NCBI RefSeq assembly: GCF_002154505.1
Contig: NZ_MUBM01000068.1
Span: 1 to 33,455 of the forward strand
Length of the DNA stretch: 33,455 nucleotides
Origin: Streptomyces carpinensis
Lineage (GTDB): Bacteria > Actinomycetota > Actinomycetes > Streptomycetales > Streptomycetaceae
Direction of reading: 5' to 3'
Positions 1 through 7,581 of this stretch are shown one piece after another. The notes under the pieces were generated by a model. It saw only the letters and a list, made by a program, of their open reading frames with translations, was not told the DNA's origin and ran no database searches. Numbering within the stretch: position 1 is the stretch's first letter; every line of letters begins with the position of its first letter. Position numbers and translations under genes: made by a program.

Positions 1-49
1 AGCTCATCCGGCGCCCCCGGCACCGGTGGCCGGGGGCGCCGGATGAGCT
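1..49. repeat. Perfect 21-bp-arm inverted repeat inside coding sequence
   Basis: Bases 1-21 and 29-49 are exact reverse complements, with a 7-base spacer (ACCGGTG) that itself contains the palindrome ACCGGT. The repeat lies in frame in the upstream protein and encodes the Ser/Gly/Arg-rich segment before its membrane helix. It begins exactly at the first base of the window, so it may extend upstream or may be an assembly fold-back at a contig end. Confidence 0.9.
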
Positions 50-558
50 GCAGTGTGGTGCTCGCGGTCGCCGGCGCGCTGGCGGTGGTGACGACGGTGG
101 GCGGGGTGCTGTTCAACCAGTTCCACGGCACCGGGTCCTCCGACGCGGGCAGCACGCCTCCAGCGGGCAGCGGGACCCGGCCCTCCGCGTCGTCGACGGC
201 CGGCGCCGTCCCCAAGGTCTACCTCGGCACCTGGCGCGGCACCGGCACGGTCACGCTCGGGCAGGACATCCCCGGCGGCACCTACGACATCGTCGTCCGC
301 CAGGCAGCGCCCGGCGGCGTCGTCGGCTCGGTCACCCAGACCGACGCCCTCGGAGGAACCTGCGTCGACGTCCTCACCCTCAAGTCGGCCACGGACAAGG
401 AACTCGTGGCCGTCGGGCGGGGCAGGAAGGACAACCCCTCGCACTGCGTCCCGGACGCCCACGTGGTCCACCTGCGCCCCGACGGCGACGCACTGCGGTT
501 CACGTCCGAGGACCCGAAGGCCGGCAACCCCAAGGCCCGTGTGGAACGCGTGAACTGA
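1..558 (+). CDS. C-terminal part of a membrane-anchored protein, possibly a Ser/Thr kinase tail (5' end outside window)
   Basis: The frame is open from base 1, so the gene starts upstream of the window. The visible 185 residues begin with a short Ser/Gly/Arg-rich stretch (GTGGRGRR) and then one hydrophobic segment (SVVLAVAGALAVVTTVGGVLF). A Gly/Ser/Thr/Pro-rich linker follows, then a compact domain of about 115 residues starting at YLGTWRGTGTV with two cysteines (in GGTCVDV and SHCVPD). Positive residues before the membrane segment predict that the C-terminus lies outside the cell. This architecture is common at the C-terminus of Streptomyces eukaryotic-type Ser/Thr kinases, but no kinase domain is visible, so that identity is an inference. 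An internal ATG at 43 exists, but it lies inside a palindrome and has no clear ribosome-binding site, so I do not treat it as the start. Confidence 0.5.
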   Translation, partial: SSSGAPGTGGRGRRMSCSVVLAVAGALAVVTTVGGVLFNQFHGTGSSDAGSTPPAGSGTRPSASSTAGAVPKVYLGTWRGTGTVTLGQDIPGGTYDIVVRQAAPGGVVGSVTQTDALGGTCVDVLTLKSATDKELVAVGRGRKDNPSHCVPDAHVVHLRPDGDALRFTSEDPKAGNPKARVERVN

Positions 559-768
559 CAGGGCCGCACCGGGGGCCGGCTCGACGCGCCGACCGGGCCG
601 CGGACCGGGTCCCCGACTTCATCGGCGTCGACCGGGCGGACACGGACGCGGGCGACCACCGCGGAAGGGCCACGGCGCCGCGCGAGTCGAGGGGCTCGTG
701 CACCACGCCGCCGGGCTGCCGCGCCCGGTGCCGGACGGCCTGGCGTCGGGCGGGCGAACACGCTGGCG

Positions 769-794
769 TAGGCTGGCCGGGTCTGTCCAGACCC
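769..794 (+). promoter_or_regulatory. Putative mqnC -10 box followed by an operator-like palindrome
   Basis: TAGGCT at 769-774 is a plausible -10 hexamer, but I see no convincing -35. It is followed at 779-794 by the perfect dyad GGGTCTG-TC-CAGACCC, centred near the expected transcription start and about 27 bases upstream of the mqnC GTG. The dyad could be a repressor site or a short RNA hairpin. The rest of 559-821 shows nothing else I can support. Confidence 0.35.
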
Positions 795-821
795 CTGACG
801 AATCCTGCGAAAGGGACGCCG

Positions 822-2036
822 GTGACCGAGAAGGCCGACCTCGCATCTTTTGATGTCACAGCCGTCCTCGACCGTGCCGCCGCGGGCGGGCGGATCACCC
901 CCGAGGAGGCGCTCGAGCTGTACCGCCGCGCGCCGCTGCACGCGCTGGGCGCCGCCGCCGACGCCGTGCGCCGCCGCAAGTACGCCGGTACCGAGCACAT
1001 CGCGACGTACATCATCGAGCGCAACATCAACTACACGAACGTGTGCGTCACGGCGTGCAAGTTCTGCGCCTTCTACGCCGCTCCGAAGGACACCGGGAAG
1101 GGCTGGACCCGCGACCTGGACGACATCCTGCGCAGGTGTGCCGAGACCGTCGAGCTCGGCGGCACGCAGATCATGTTCCAGGGCGGCCACCACCCGGACT
1201 ACGGCGTGGAGTACTACGAGAAGCACTTCCGCGCCATCAAAGAGGCCTTCCCCCAGCTGGTCATCCACTCGCTGGGCGCCTCCGAGGTCGAGCACATGGC
1301 CCGGATCAGCGGTGTCTCCGTGGAGGAGGCCATCACCCGCATCCACGAGGCCGGGCTCGACTCGTTCGCCGGTGCCGGCGCCGAGTTGCTGCCCGAGCGG
1401 CCGCGCAAGGCCATCGCTCCCCTGAAGGAGTCCGGCGAGCGCTGGCTGGAGATCATGGAGACCGCTCACCGGCTGGGCGTGGAGTCCACCTCCACCATGC
1501 TGATGGGCACCGGCGAGACCAACGCCGAGCGCATCGAGCACCTGCGCATGATCCGGGACGTCCAGGACCGTACGGGCGGCTTCCGCGCCTTCATCCCGTA
1601 CACCTACCAGCCGGAGAACAACCACCTGAAGGGCCGCACCCAGGCCACCATCTTCGAGTACCTGCGGATGATCGCGATCGCCCGCATCTTCCTCGACAAC
1701 GTCATGCACATCCAGGGCTCCTGGCTGACCACCGGCAAGGACGTCGGTCAGCTGACCCTGCACTACGGCGCCGACGACCTCGGTTCGATCATGCTGGAGG
1801 AGAACGTCGTCTCCTCCGCCGGTGCCAAGCACCGCTCCAACCGGATGGAGATCATCGAGCTGATCCGCCGGGCGGGACGCGTCCCGGCCCAGCGCTCGAC
1901 GACCTACGAGCACCTCGTCGTCCACGACGACCCGGCGAACGACCCGGTCGACGACCGCGTGATGTCCCACATCTCGTCCACCGCCATCGCGGGCGGCACG
2001 GCCCACCCGGAACTGAAGCTTCTCGCCTCGAACTGA
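822..2036 (+). CDS. mqnC: Cyclic dehypoxanthinyl futalosine synthase (radical SAM), menaquinone biosynthesis
   Basis: MqnC converts dehypoxanthine futalosine into its cyclic form in the futalosine route to menaquinone, using a [4Fe-4S] cluster and S-adenosylmethionine. The cluster motif CxxxCxxC is present as C75-VTA-C79-KF-C82 within NYTNVCVTACKFCAFY. The body contains typical MqnC segments (FQGGHHPDYG, HSLGASEVEH, IPYTYQPENN, HIQGSWLTTGKD). The length of 404 residues is normal for the family. The GTG start at 822 is preceded by GAAAGGGA at 809-816, a good ribosome-binding site. The next gene starts 7 bases after the stop and is probably cotranscribed. menG and a menaquinone-reductase candidate lie further along the window. 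Confidence 0.95.
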   Translation: MTEKADLASFDVTAVLDRAAAGGRITPEEALELYRRAPLHALGAAADAVRRRKYAGTEHIATYIIERNINYTNVCVTACKFCAFYAAPKDTGKGWTRDLDDILRRCAETVELGGTQIMFQGGHHPDYGVEYYEKHFRAIKEAFPQLVIHSLGASEVEHMARISGVSVEEAITRIHEAGLDSFAGAGAELLPERPRKAIAPLKESGERWLEIMETAHRLGVESTSTMLMGTGETNAERIEHLRMIRDVQDRTGGFRAFIPYTYQPENNHLKGRTQATIFEYLRMIAIARIFLDNVMHIQGSWLTTGKDVGQLTLHYGADDLGSIMLEENVVSSAGAKHRSNRMEIIELIRRAGRVPAQRSTTYEHLVVHDDPANDPVDDRVMSHISSTAIAGGTAHPELKLLASN

Positions 2037-2043
2037 GTTGCCC

Positions 2044-2490
2044 GTGCTGACGATTCACGCCGGGGACCAGGTCCGGTGCGCATGGGACGCCGAGCCGCTG
2101 ACCGAGGGTGCCGTCGCCGTGGAGGGCACCCGGGTCGCGGCCGTGGGGACGCTGGCCGAGCTGCGCGAGCGGTTCCCGGGGGCGCGGGTGCGGCGGTGGC
2201 CCGGCGCGCTCGGGCCCGCGCGGGTGCACGAGGGGCCGCTTCCCGACGCGCCGAGCCCGCGCGAACGCGTCCACGCCGTGCTGAAGCTCGGCGCGGCGGC
2301 CGTCCTGGCCGGGTACGCGGACACGCCCGAACTCCGGGCGGCCGCCCAGCGGAACGACGTCGCCGTGCTCCCGGCCGCCCGGCCGGCGGCCGTGGTGCCG
2401 GGCGGGCGCGCGGACCTCGCCGTCTTCGACGCGACCGGTGCCTGCGTCGCGACCGTGTGCGCGGGGCGCCTGGTCCACCGCCGCCGCTGA
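2044..2490 (+). CDS. Imidazolonepropionase-like (amidohydrolase composite) domain protein, no catalytic barrel
   Basis: This gene of about 148 codons follows mqnC by 7 bases. The start could be GTG 2044 or TTG 2038; I favour GTG, probably translated by coupling. The first part (LTIHAGDQVRC, then GAVAVEGTRVAAVGTLAELRERFPGARVRRW) is the small beta-sandwich that flanks the barrel in amidohydrolases. The end (GGRADLAVFDATGACVATVCAGRLVHRRR) is the other half of that sandwich. Between them there is no HxH metal motif and no room for a TIM barrel, so it should not be an active hydrolase of the usual type. No frame break is apparent, so it looks like a genuine short protein rather than a pseudogene. 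Its role is unknown. Aminofutalosine deaminases of other bacteria belong to the amidohydrolase superfamily, which makes its place beside mqnC suggestive. Confidence 0.75.
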   Translation: MLTIHAGDQVRCAWDAEPLTEGAVAVEGTRVAAVGTLAELRERFPGARVRRWPGALGPARVHEGPLPDAPSPRERVHAVLKLGAAAVLAGYADTPELRAAAQRNDVAVLPAARPAAVVPGGRADLAVFDATGACVATVCAGRLVHRRR

Positions 2491-2503
2491 AGCCGTCGCG
2501 GGC

Positions 2504-3562
2504 TCACCGCGCGAAGGCCTCCGCGAACGCTCCGGCGCTCTGGGACACTCCGCTGCAGTTGGTGGCCGCCTCGTCCTGCGACGACTCGCCCTTCTCGCAC
2601 GGCTGGTCGCGGAAGGTGGACCACATCGACACCCAGGCGATCTTCTTCTCCTCGGCGAAGGCGCGCACCCGGGCGGCGTCGGAGAGCGTGAAGGTCTCGC
2701 CGGCCACGTCGTTGACGCCGATCATCGACGTGAGCGCCATGCCCTGCCAGGCGGCCGCGTCCGACAGGCCGAAGACCTTCTTCAGCTGGGTGTGGGTGGC
2801 CTTCGCGGCGGTGATCGCGTACTCGCCCATGTCCCCGGTGTAGGACTCGCCGTAGTTCATGGTCATCACGTTGACGGTGGAGACCTGGACGTCGTACTCG
2901 TTCGCGGACTCCAGCAGGGCCAGGCTGTCGGCGTCCAGCCCGGAGGGCATCACGGGCAGCGTGAAGGTGACCTTCAGGCCCGGGCGCTGCCGCTGCAGTT
3001 CCTTGATGGCCTGCGAGCGCAGGGCGACGGAGGCGGAGTCGGCCGGCGCGTCGCCCTCGATGTCGAAGTCCGCCTGGCCGGCGCCCGCCGCGTCCAGTGC
3101 CCGCCCGTACGCCTTCGCCAGGGCGGAGACGCTGCCGCAGGTCGCGGCGAGTTCCTTGCCGGACGCCCCGCCGAAGGACACCCGCACCGGGGTGCCGGAC
3201 TTCTTCAGCGCGACGATCCGGCTTTTCACCGCCGTGTCGTCGATGGCATAGGCGCCGTCCCACTTCGGTGTGCAGCCGCGGCCGTCGGAGATGACGAAAG
3301 CCAGGTTGTACGTCGCCGGGGAGCCCGCGGAATCATTGCCGGACGCCGTGGTGGCGCTGACGTAGGGGGCGTACGAGACGCTCGATGCCGCCTTCTCGGC
3401 TTTCTCGGTCTTCTCGCTGGCCCGAGGGGACTGTGGGGACGCCGCCTTCCCGGTGGCCCCTGGAGCGGCGTCCGACGAGCCGCCGGAACCCGTTGAGCAG
3501 CCCGTGACCGTCAGGGCGAACAGGCAGGTCAGACCGGCTGCCTTCGTCAGCAGACTCCTCAT
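2504..3562 (-). CDS. Secreted lipoprotein with a GH18 chitinase-like domain
   Basis: The product is 352 residues from the ATG at 3562. The reading frame is open further upstream, but this ATG directly precedes a lipoprotein signal: MRSLLTK, a hydrophobic stretch, and the lipobox V-T-G-C22. A Ser/Lys/Glu-rich linker follows to about residue 60. The catalytic region carries the GH18 signature as D145-F-D147-I-E149 (QADFDIEGD), with E149 as the expected proton donor. GH18-like strands include YNLAFVISDG, VRVSFGG, MTMNYGES and VSMWSTFRD. It probably sits on the outer face of the membrane and acts on, or binds, a GlcNAc-containing polymer such as chitin or related glycans. The spacing is shorter than the classical DGxDxDxE motif, so substrate and activity are uncertain. 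It converges on the preceding gene with a 13-base gap and diverges from the polysaccharide cassette. Confidence 0.8.
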   Translation of the reverse strand: MRSLLTKAAGLTCLFALTVTGCSTGSGGSSDAAPGATGKAASPQSPRASEKTEKAEKAASSVSYAPYVSATTASGNDSAGSPATYNLAFVISDGRGCTPKWDGAYAIDDTAVKSRIVALKKSGTPVRVSFGGASGKELAATCGSVSALAKAYGRALDAAGAGQADFDIEGDAPADSASVALRSQAIKELQRQRPGLKVTFTLPVMPSGLDADSLALLESANEYDVQVSTVNVMTMNYGESYTGDMGEYAITAAKATHTQLKKVFGLSDAAAWQGMALTSMIGVNDVAGETFTLSDAARVRAFAEEKKIAWVSMWSTFRDQPCEKGESSQDEAATNCSGVSQSAGAFAEAFAR

Positions 3563-3791
3563 GGCGCACGCACCCAGCTCTCGTGATGTCCGTCTCGGTG
3601 TGACGCCTGTCCCAGACCGAAACAAACAGGATTTCGGGCTGGAAATGTCTCACACGAGGCTGGGTGTCCCGGCCACAGGAAACGGGGCTGACCGAATCTC
3701 ATGGCAAAGAGACAGGTTTCTGTTCTTTTCATTGGCGGCTGACAAGAAACAGGGAGGTAAGGACACAAAAAGACTGCCTAATGTGCGGGGA
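3563..3791. other. Divergent intergenic region, relatively AT-rich
   Basis: This 229-bp stretch between the GH18 lipoprotein and the polysaccharide cassette is clearly richer in A/T than its surroundings and should hold both promoters. A strong ribosome-binding-like GGGAGGTAAGGA lies near 3752-3763, about 20-30 bases before any in-frame start of the next gene, which is oddly far. AAACAGG-type words recur (near 3622 and 3745). I see no promoter pair that I can assign with confidence. Confidence 0.4.
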
Positions 3792-4139
3792 ATGCAACAC
3801 GAGCCTGCGAAACCCGCCATCGAGACCCGCGCCCCGGCGCGCGGGCGCCGTCGTCGCCCCGGCGACGGCGCGACCGAGGGACCCGTGTTCGTCGACGCCT
3901 CCGGACGCCGGTCGAAGGTGCTGCGCCGCATCGGCCTTCTCGTCGGCGTCGCGTGTCTGGCGTACGCCGTCGTGCTCGGCGCGGCCTTCATGGGCTGGGG
4001 CACCTCGCTGAACCCGTCCTCGCTGCTGCCCTTCGGCGCCGGCCACAGGGGCCCTGACGGCCAGGTCGGTCAGGTCGGTCAGAGCGAGGAGGGGCCCGGC
4101 GGCATCGGGCCCCAGAACGGAGCCGAGCAGCGGTCATGA
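3792..4139 (+). CDS. Small single-pass membrane protein, first gene of the polysaccharide cassette
   Basis: I do not recognise the family. From ATG 3792 it encodes 115 residues: a basic N-terminal third (ARGRRRRPGDG), then SGRRSKVLRRIGLLVGVACLAYAVVLGAAFMGWG with one transmembrane helix at about residues 48-66, and a C-terminal tail rich in Gly, Gln and Pro with repeated GQVGQVGQ. The predicted topology is N-terminus inside, short tail outside. Its stop overlaps the ATG of the deacetylase/glycosyltransferase gene (ATGA), so the two are translationally coupled, and an accessory role for the synthase is a reasonable guess. The start is uncertain: GTG 3783 is also in frame, and the best ribosome-binding-like sequence lies too far upstream. 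Confidence 0.65.
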   Translation: MQHEPAKPAIETRAPARGRRRRPGDGATEGPVFVDASGRRSKVLRRIGLLVGVACLAYAVVLGAAFMGWGTSLNPSSLLPFGAGHRGPDGQVGQVGQSEEGPGGIGPQNGAEQRS

Positions 4140-6388
4140 CCACGACGACGCCCTCCCGGGGCCGCCGCCGCGCCCCCACCCGGATCGAACGGGCGGCGGG
4201 CAGGGCCGCGGCCCTGCAAAGGCCCCGTGTCATCCTCGCCCTGCTGCTTCTGCTGGCCCTGACCTGCGCGCTGCTGCTCGACGGCTATCTGCGCGCCGAG
4301 GTCGGCGGCGACGAGCGGGTGCGCACCGGCGCCAGTTCCGGCAAGGTGCCCCAGCGGATCCTCGACGGCGGCCCGATCCTCACCTTCCAAGGCGGCCGGG
4401 CGACCACGATCTCCGTGCCCGACAAGACGATCGCACTGACCTTCGACGACGGCCCGGACCCCACCTGGACCCCGCGGGTGCTGAAGATCCTGAAGGAGAA
4501 CAACGTGCCCGGCACGTTCTTCCTGGTCGGCTCGATGGTCTCGCGCCATCCGGGCATCGTGCGGACGATGGTCGAGCAGGGCAACGAGGTCGGCATCCAC
4601 ACCTTCACGCACGTCGACCTGTCGTACCAGAGCGACGGGCGGATCAAGCGCGAGATGGAGCAGACCCAGCTCGCCCTCGCCGGCGCGGCCGGCATCACCA
4701 CCACGCTGTTCCGCGCGCCGTACTCCTCCGAGACGGACGCCATCGACAACTACAGCTGGCCCGTCTACCAGAAGCTGGGCAAGGACGGCTACACCAGCGT
4801 CTTCGTCGACACCGACAGCGACGACTGGAAGCGGCCGGGAGCGTCGAAGATCGTCCAGTGGGCGACCCCGAAGTCCACCAAGGGCGCCGCCGTGCTGTTC
4901 CACGACGCGGGCGGCAACCGGGCGCAGACCATCGCGGCGCTGCCGCAGTACATCAAGAAGATGCGTGCGAAGGGCTACACCTTCACCACCATCAGCGGGG
5001 TCATGGAGCAGCAGCGCGCATCCACCCGGCCCAGCGGTGCCCCCGCCGGCGTGGTGCCCCGGGGCCAGGACACCCCGGTCGCCGCCTCGAGCCTCCAGGC
5101 CGCCCACCACAAGGCCACCGGCACCACTCTCTACGAGGGCAAGGCGCTGATCCTGGCCGTGGCCGTCGCCGAGTGGACGGTGCCCACCCTCTCGGTGGGG
5201 CTGGTCGTCGTCGGCGTCGCGGTCATGGGCCGCTTCGCGATGATGCTCGTCCTCGCCAGGCGCCACCACAAGCAGCGCAACAGACGCCGCTTCGGGTGGG
5301 GACCACCGGTGACCCGGCCGGTGAGCGTGATCGTGCCGGCGTACAACGAGAAGGAGTGCATCGCGAACACCCTCGTCTCGCTGGCGCGCAGCACCCACCC
5401 GATCGAGATCGTCGTCGTCGACGACGGCTCGACCGACGGCACGGCCGACATCGCCGAGTCCCTGGGCCTGCCGGAAGTCCGTGTCGTCCGTCAGCCGAAC
5501 GCGGGCAAGCCGGCCGCCCTCAACAACGGTGCCCGCCACGCCCGGTACGACCTCGTGGTGATGATGGACGGCGACACCGTCTTCGAGCCCGACACGGTGC
5601 GGCACCTCGTACAGCCCTTCGCCGACCCCGAGGTCGGCGCGGTCGCCGGCAACGCCAAGGTCGGCAACCGCACCACGCTCATCGGCGCCTGGCAGCACAT
5701 CGAGTACGTGATGGGCTTCAACCTCGACCGGCGGATGTACGACCTGCTGCGCTGCATGCCGACGATCCCGGGCGCCATCGGCGCGTTCCGGCGGGAGGCG
5801 GTGCTGCAGGCGGGCGGCATGAGCGAGGACACCCTCGCCGAGGACACCGACATCACCATCGCCCTGCACCGGGCCGGCTGGCGCGTGGTCTACCAGGAGC
5901 ACGCGCGCGCCTGGACCGAGGCCCCCGGCTCCCTGAGGCAGCTGTGGTCGCAGCGCTACCGCTGGTCGTACGGAACGATGCAGGCGCTGTGGAAGCACCG
6001 CGGGTCGCTGACGGACCGGGGGCCCTCGGGCCGGTTCGGGCGGGTCGGCATGCCCTTGGTGGTGCTCTTCCAGATCGTCACTCCCGTGTTCGCCCCGCTC
6101 ATCGACGTGTTCACCCTCTACTCGATGATCTTCGTCGACCTCCGGGCGGCGCTCCTGGCCTGGCTGGCGGTGCTGGGCGTGCAACTGCTGTGTGCGGCGT
6201 ACGCGTTCCGGCTGGACCGGGAGAAGTACCGGTACCTGCTGATGATGCCGCTGCAGCAGCTGGCGTACCGGCAGATGATGTATCTCGTCCTCATCCACTC
6301 CTGCATCACCGCCCTCACCGGTGGCCGGCTGCGCTGGCAGAAGCTGAAGCGCACCGGTGAGGTCGGCGCCTCCGCCGGGGTGCGGTGA
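4136..6388 (+). CDS. Bifunctional polysaccharide deacetylase / family 2 glycosyltransferase (membrane)
   Basis: This 750-residue fusion has a transmembrane anchor at about 32-50, then an extracytoplasmic NodB-type deacetylase domain at about 95-295 with TFDDGPD (D104, D105), the metal-binding pair H155 and H159 in HTFTH, RAPYSSE (193-199), and FHD with H256. Further membrane segments at about 335-375 lead to a cytoplasmic processive GT2 domain: VSVIVPAYNE (396-405), VVDDGSTDGT, the DxD in MMDGD (477-480), EDTD (569-572) and QRYRW (606-610). C-terminal helices lie at about 638-690 and 708-728. The layout predicts one protein that polymerises a GlcNAc-like sugar, exports it and trims acetyl groups, as PgaC plus PgaB do separately in Gram-negatives. 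Streptomyces MatB is described with a similar fusion. The product is not proven from sequence. It overlaps both neighbours. Confidence 0.88.
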   Translation: MTTTTPSRGRRRAPTRIERAAGRAAALQRPRVILALLLLLALTCALLLDGYLRAEVGGDERVRTGASSGKVPQRILDGGPILTFQGGRATTISVPDKTIALTFDDGPDPTWTPRVLKILKENNVPGTFFLVGSMVSRHPGIVRTMVEQGNEVGIHTFTHVDLSYQSDGRIKREMEQTQLALAGAAGITTTLFRAPYSSETDAIDNYSWPVYQKLGKDGYTSVFVDTDSDDWKRPGASKIVQWATPKSTKGAAVLFHDAGGNRAQTIAALPQYIKKMRAKGYTFTTISGVMEQQRASTRPSGAPAGVVPRGQDTPVAASSLQAAHHKATGTTLYEGKALILAVAVAEWTVPTLSVGLVVVGVAVMGRFAMMLVLARRHHKQRNRRRFGWGPPVTRPVSVIVPAYNEKECIANTLVSLARSTHPIEIVVVDDGSTDGTADIAESLGLPEVRVVRQPNAGKPAALNNGARHARYDLVVMMDGDTVFEPDTVRHLVQPFADPEVGAVAGNAKVGNRTTLIGAWQHIEYVMGFNLDRRMYDLLRCMPTIPGAIGAFRREAVLQAGGMSEDTLAEDTDITIALHRAGWRVVYQEHARAWTEAPGSLRQLWSQRYRWSYGTMQALWKHRGSLTDRGPSGRFGRVGMPLVVLFQIVTPVFAPLIDVFTLYSMIFVDLRAALLAWLAVLGVQLLCAAYAFRLDREKYRYLLMMPLQQLAYRQMMYLVLIHSCITALTGGRLRWQKLKRTGEVGASAGVR

Positions 6389-7551
6389 TGGGGGCGCACA
6401 GCAAGGGAGCGCTCAGGCCCGGCCAGGGGGCGCTCGGCGGGGGAGCGCGCAGTGGGGCGGTACGGCCGGGTCCGGCGGCGGACACGGCCGAGCTGCCCCG
6501 CGTGGAGGGGCCGCGCCCGGCCGGCAGGGACCGCTACTTCGACACCCTGCGCGCGCTCGCCCTCGTCCGGGTCGTGGCGTACCACACCTTCGGCTGGGCC
6601 TGGGCCGGGATGGTCTTCCCCTCCATGGGGATCATGTTCGGCCTGGCCGGCACGCTGATGGCGAAGTCGCTGGAACGGCCCGCCGGGAAGGTGGTGAGGA
6701 GCCGCCTGCGCCGGCTGCTGCCGCCCTTCTGGTTCTGGGGCCTGTTCGTGGTGACGGCGATGCTGGTGCGCGGCTGGATGCCAGGGCCGCAGATCGGGTT
6801 CTGGGTGCTGCCGCTCGGCGACCCCCCGGGCGACGCGTGGGCCGAGCAGGCCTGGGAGATCCTCTGGTACCTGCGGACGTACCTGTGGTTCGTCCTGCTC
6901 TCCCCGGCGCTGCTGTGGCTCTTCCGCCGCGCCCCGCGGACCGTCCTGCTGCTGTCCTTCGCGCCGATCCTCTTCCTCACCTTCTGCCGGGAGGCCCCCG
7001 ACAACCGCTTCGGCGCCGCCCTGGAGGACCTGTCGACGTACCTGACCTGCTGGCTGCTGGGCTTCGCCCATCGCGACGGCGTGCTGAAGCGGATCAGGCC
7101 GGCCGCGCTGGTCGTGCTGTCGTCGGCCGCCATGGCGTACGGCGGCTGGTACGCCTTCGCCCACCAGGCCGACGCCGGGACGTACGACCTCGACGAGATC
7201 CCCCTCGCGCAGGCGGTCTGGTCGGCGGGGTTCGTCGCGCTGCTGATGTGGGCGAAGGAGTACTTCCGGATCGACTTCGCGTGGTCGGCCCGCTTCCGCC
7301 GGCTGGACCGGGTGATCACCGTCTTCAACGCGCGTGCCGTGACGATCTACCTCTGGCACGAGATCGCGCTGATCCTGGCGGTGCCGCTGATCGACCGGAT
7401 GTGGGACGTGCCGGCCTTCGAGACGTACCTGCCACTGGGCAGCCAGTGGTTCATGTTCGGTGTCGGCTGGGTGCTCATCGCCGCTTTCGTGCTGCTGTGC
7501 GGGTGGGTCGAGGACGTGGCCGGACGGAAGAAGCCGAGGCTGCTTCCGTGA
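6388..7551 (+). CDS. Acyltransferase family 3 membrane protein
   Basis: The product is 387 residues from ATG 6388, whose first base is shared with the previous stop (TGATG); GTG 6385, giving a 4-base overlap, is equally possible. A Gly/Ala-rich cytoplasmic N-terminus of about 45 residues precedes RYFDTLRALALVRVVAYHTFGW, the acyltransferase-3 signature with conserved Arg and His. About ten hydrophobic segments follow (examples: FWFWGLFVVTAMLV, TVLLLSFAPILFL, AVTIYLWHEIALILAV, FGVGWVLIAAFVLLCGW). Family members transfer acetyl or other acyl groups across the membrane to surface glycans. Being coupled to the deacetylase/synthase gene, it most likely O-acylates the same polymer. The substrate and acyl group cannot be read from the sequence. 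Confidence 0.8.
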   Translation: MGAHSKGALRPGQGALGGGARSGAVRPGPAADTAELPRVEGPRPAGRDRYFDTLRALALVRVVAYHTFGWAWAGMVFPSMGIMFGLAGTLMAKSLERPAGKVVRSRLRRLLPPFWFWGLFVVTAMLVRGWMPGPQIGFWVLPLGDPPGDAWAEQAWEILWYLRTYLWFVLLSPALLWLFRRAPRTVLLLSFAPILFLTFCREAPDNRFGAALEDLSTYLTCWLLGFAHRDGVLKRIRPAALVVLSSAAMAYGGWYAFAHQADAGTYDLDEIPLAQAVWSAGFVALLMWAKEYFRIDFAWSARFRRLDRVITVFNARAVTIYLWHEIALILAVPLIDRMWDVPAFETYLPLGSQWFMFGVGWVLIAAFVLLCGWVEDVAGRKKPRLLP

Positions 7552-7575
7552 CTGCGAACCCCCGCCTGCCACAAT
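7548..7575 (+). promoter_or_regulatory. Putative menG promoter giving a leaderless transcript
   Basis: GTGACT (7548-7553) and CACAAT (7570-7575) are separated by 16 bases and resemble -35 and -10 hexamers. The menG GTG lies six bases after the -10, where transcription should begin, and no Shine-Dalgarno sequence is present. This would make menG transcription independent of the polysaccharide cassette despite the 30-base gap. The assignment rests on pattern alone. Confidence 0.4.
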
Positions 7576-7581
7576 GGGCGG

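Noticed and set aside
2038..2490. Frameshifted full-length amidohydrolase
   Set aside because: The remaining sequence to the next gene is only 13 bases and no other frame encodes a barrel or HxH motif, so it is a short protein rather than a broken one.
3453..3791. Longer version of the small TM protein beginning at 3453
   Set aside because: It would overlap the lipoprotein gene and read through an AT-rich intergenic region with no coding bias.
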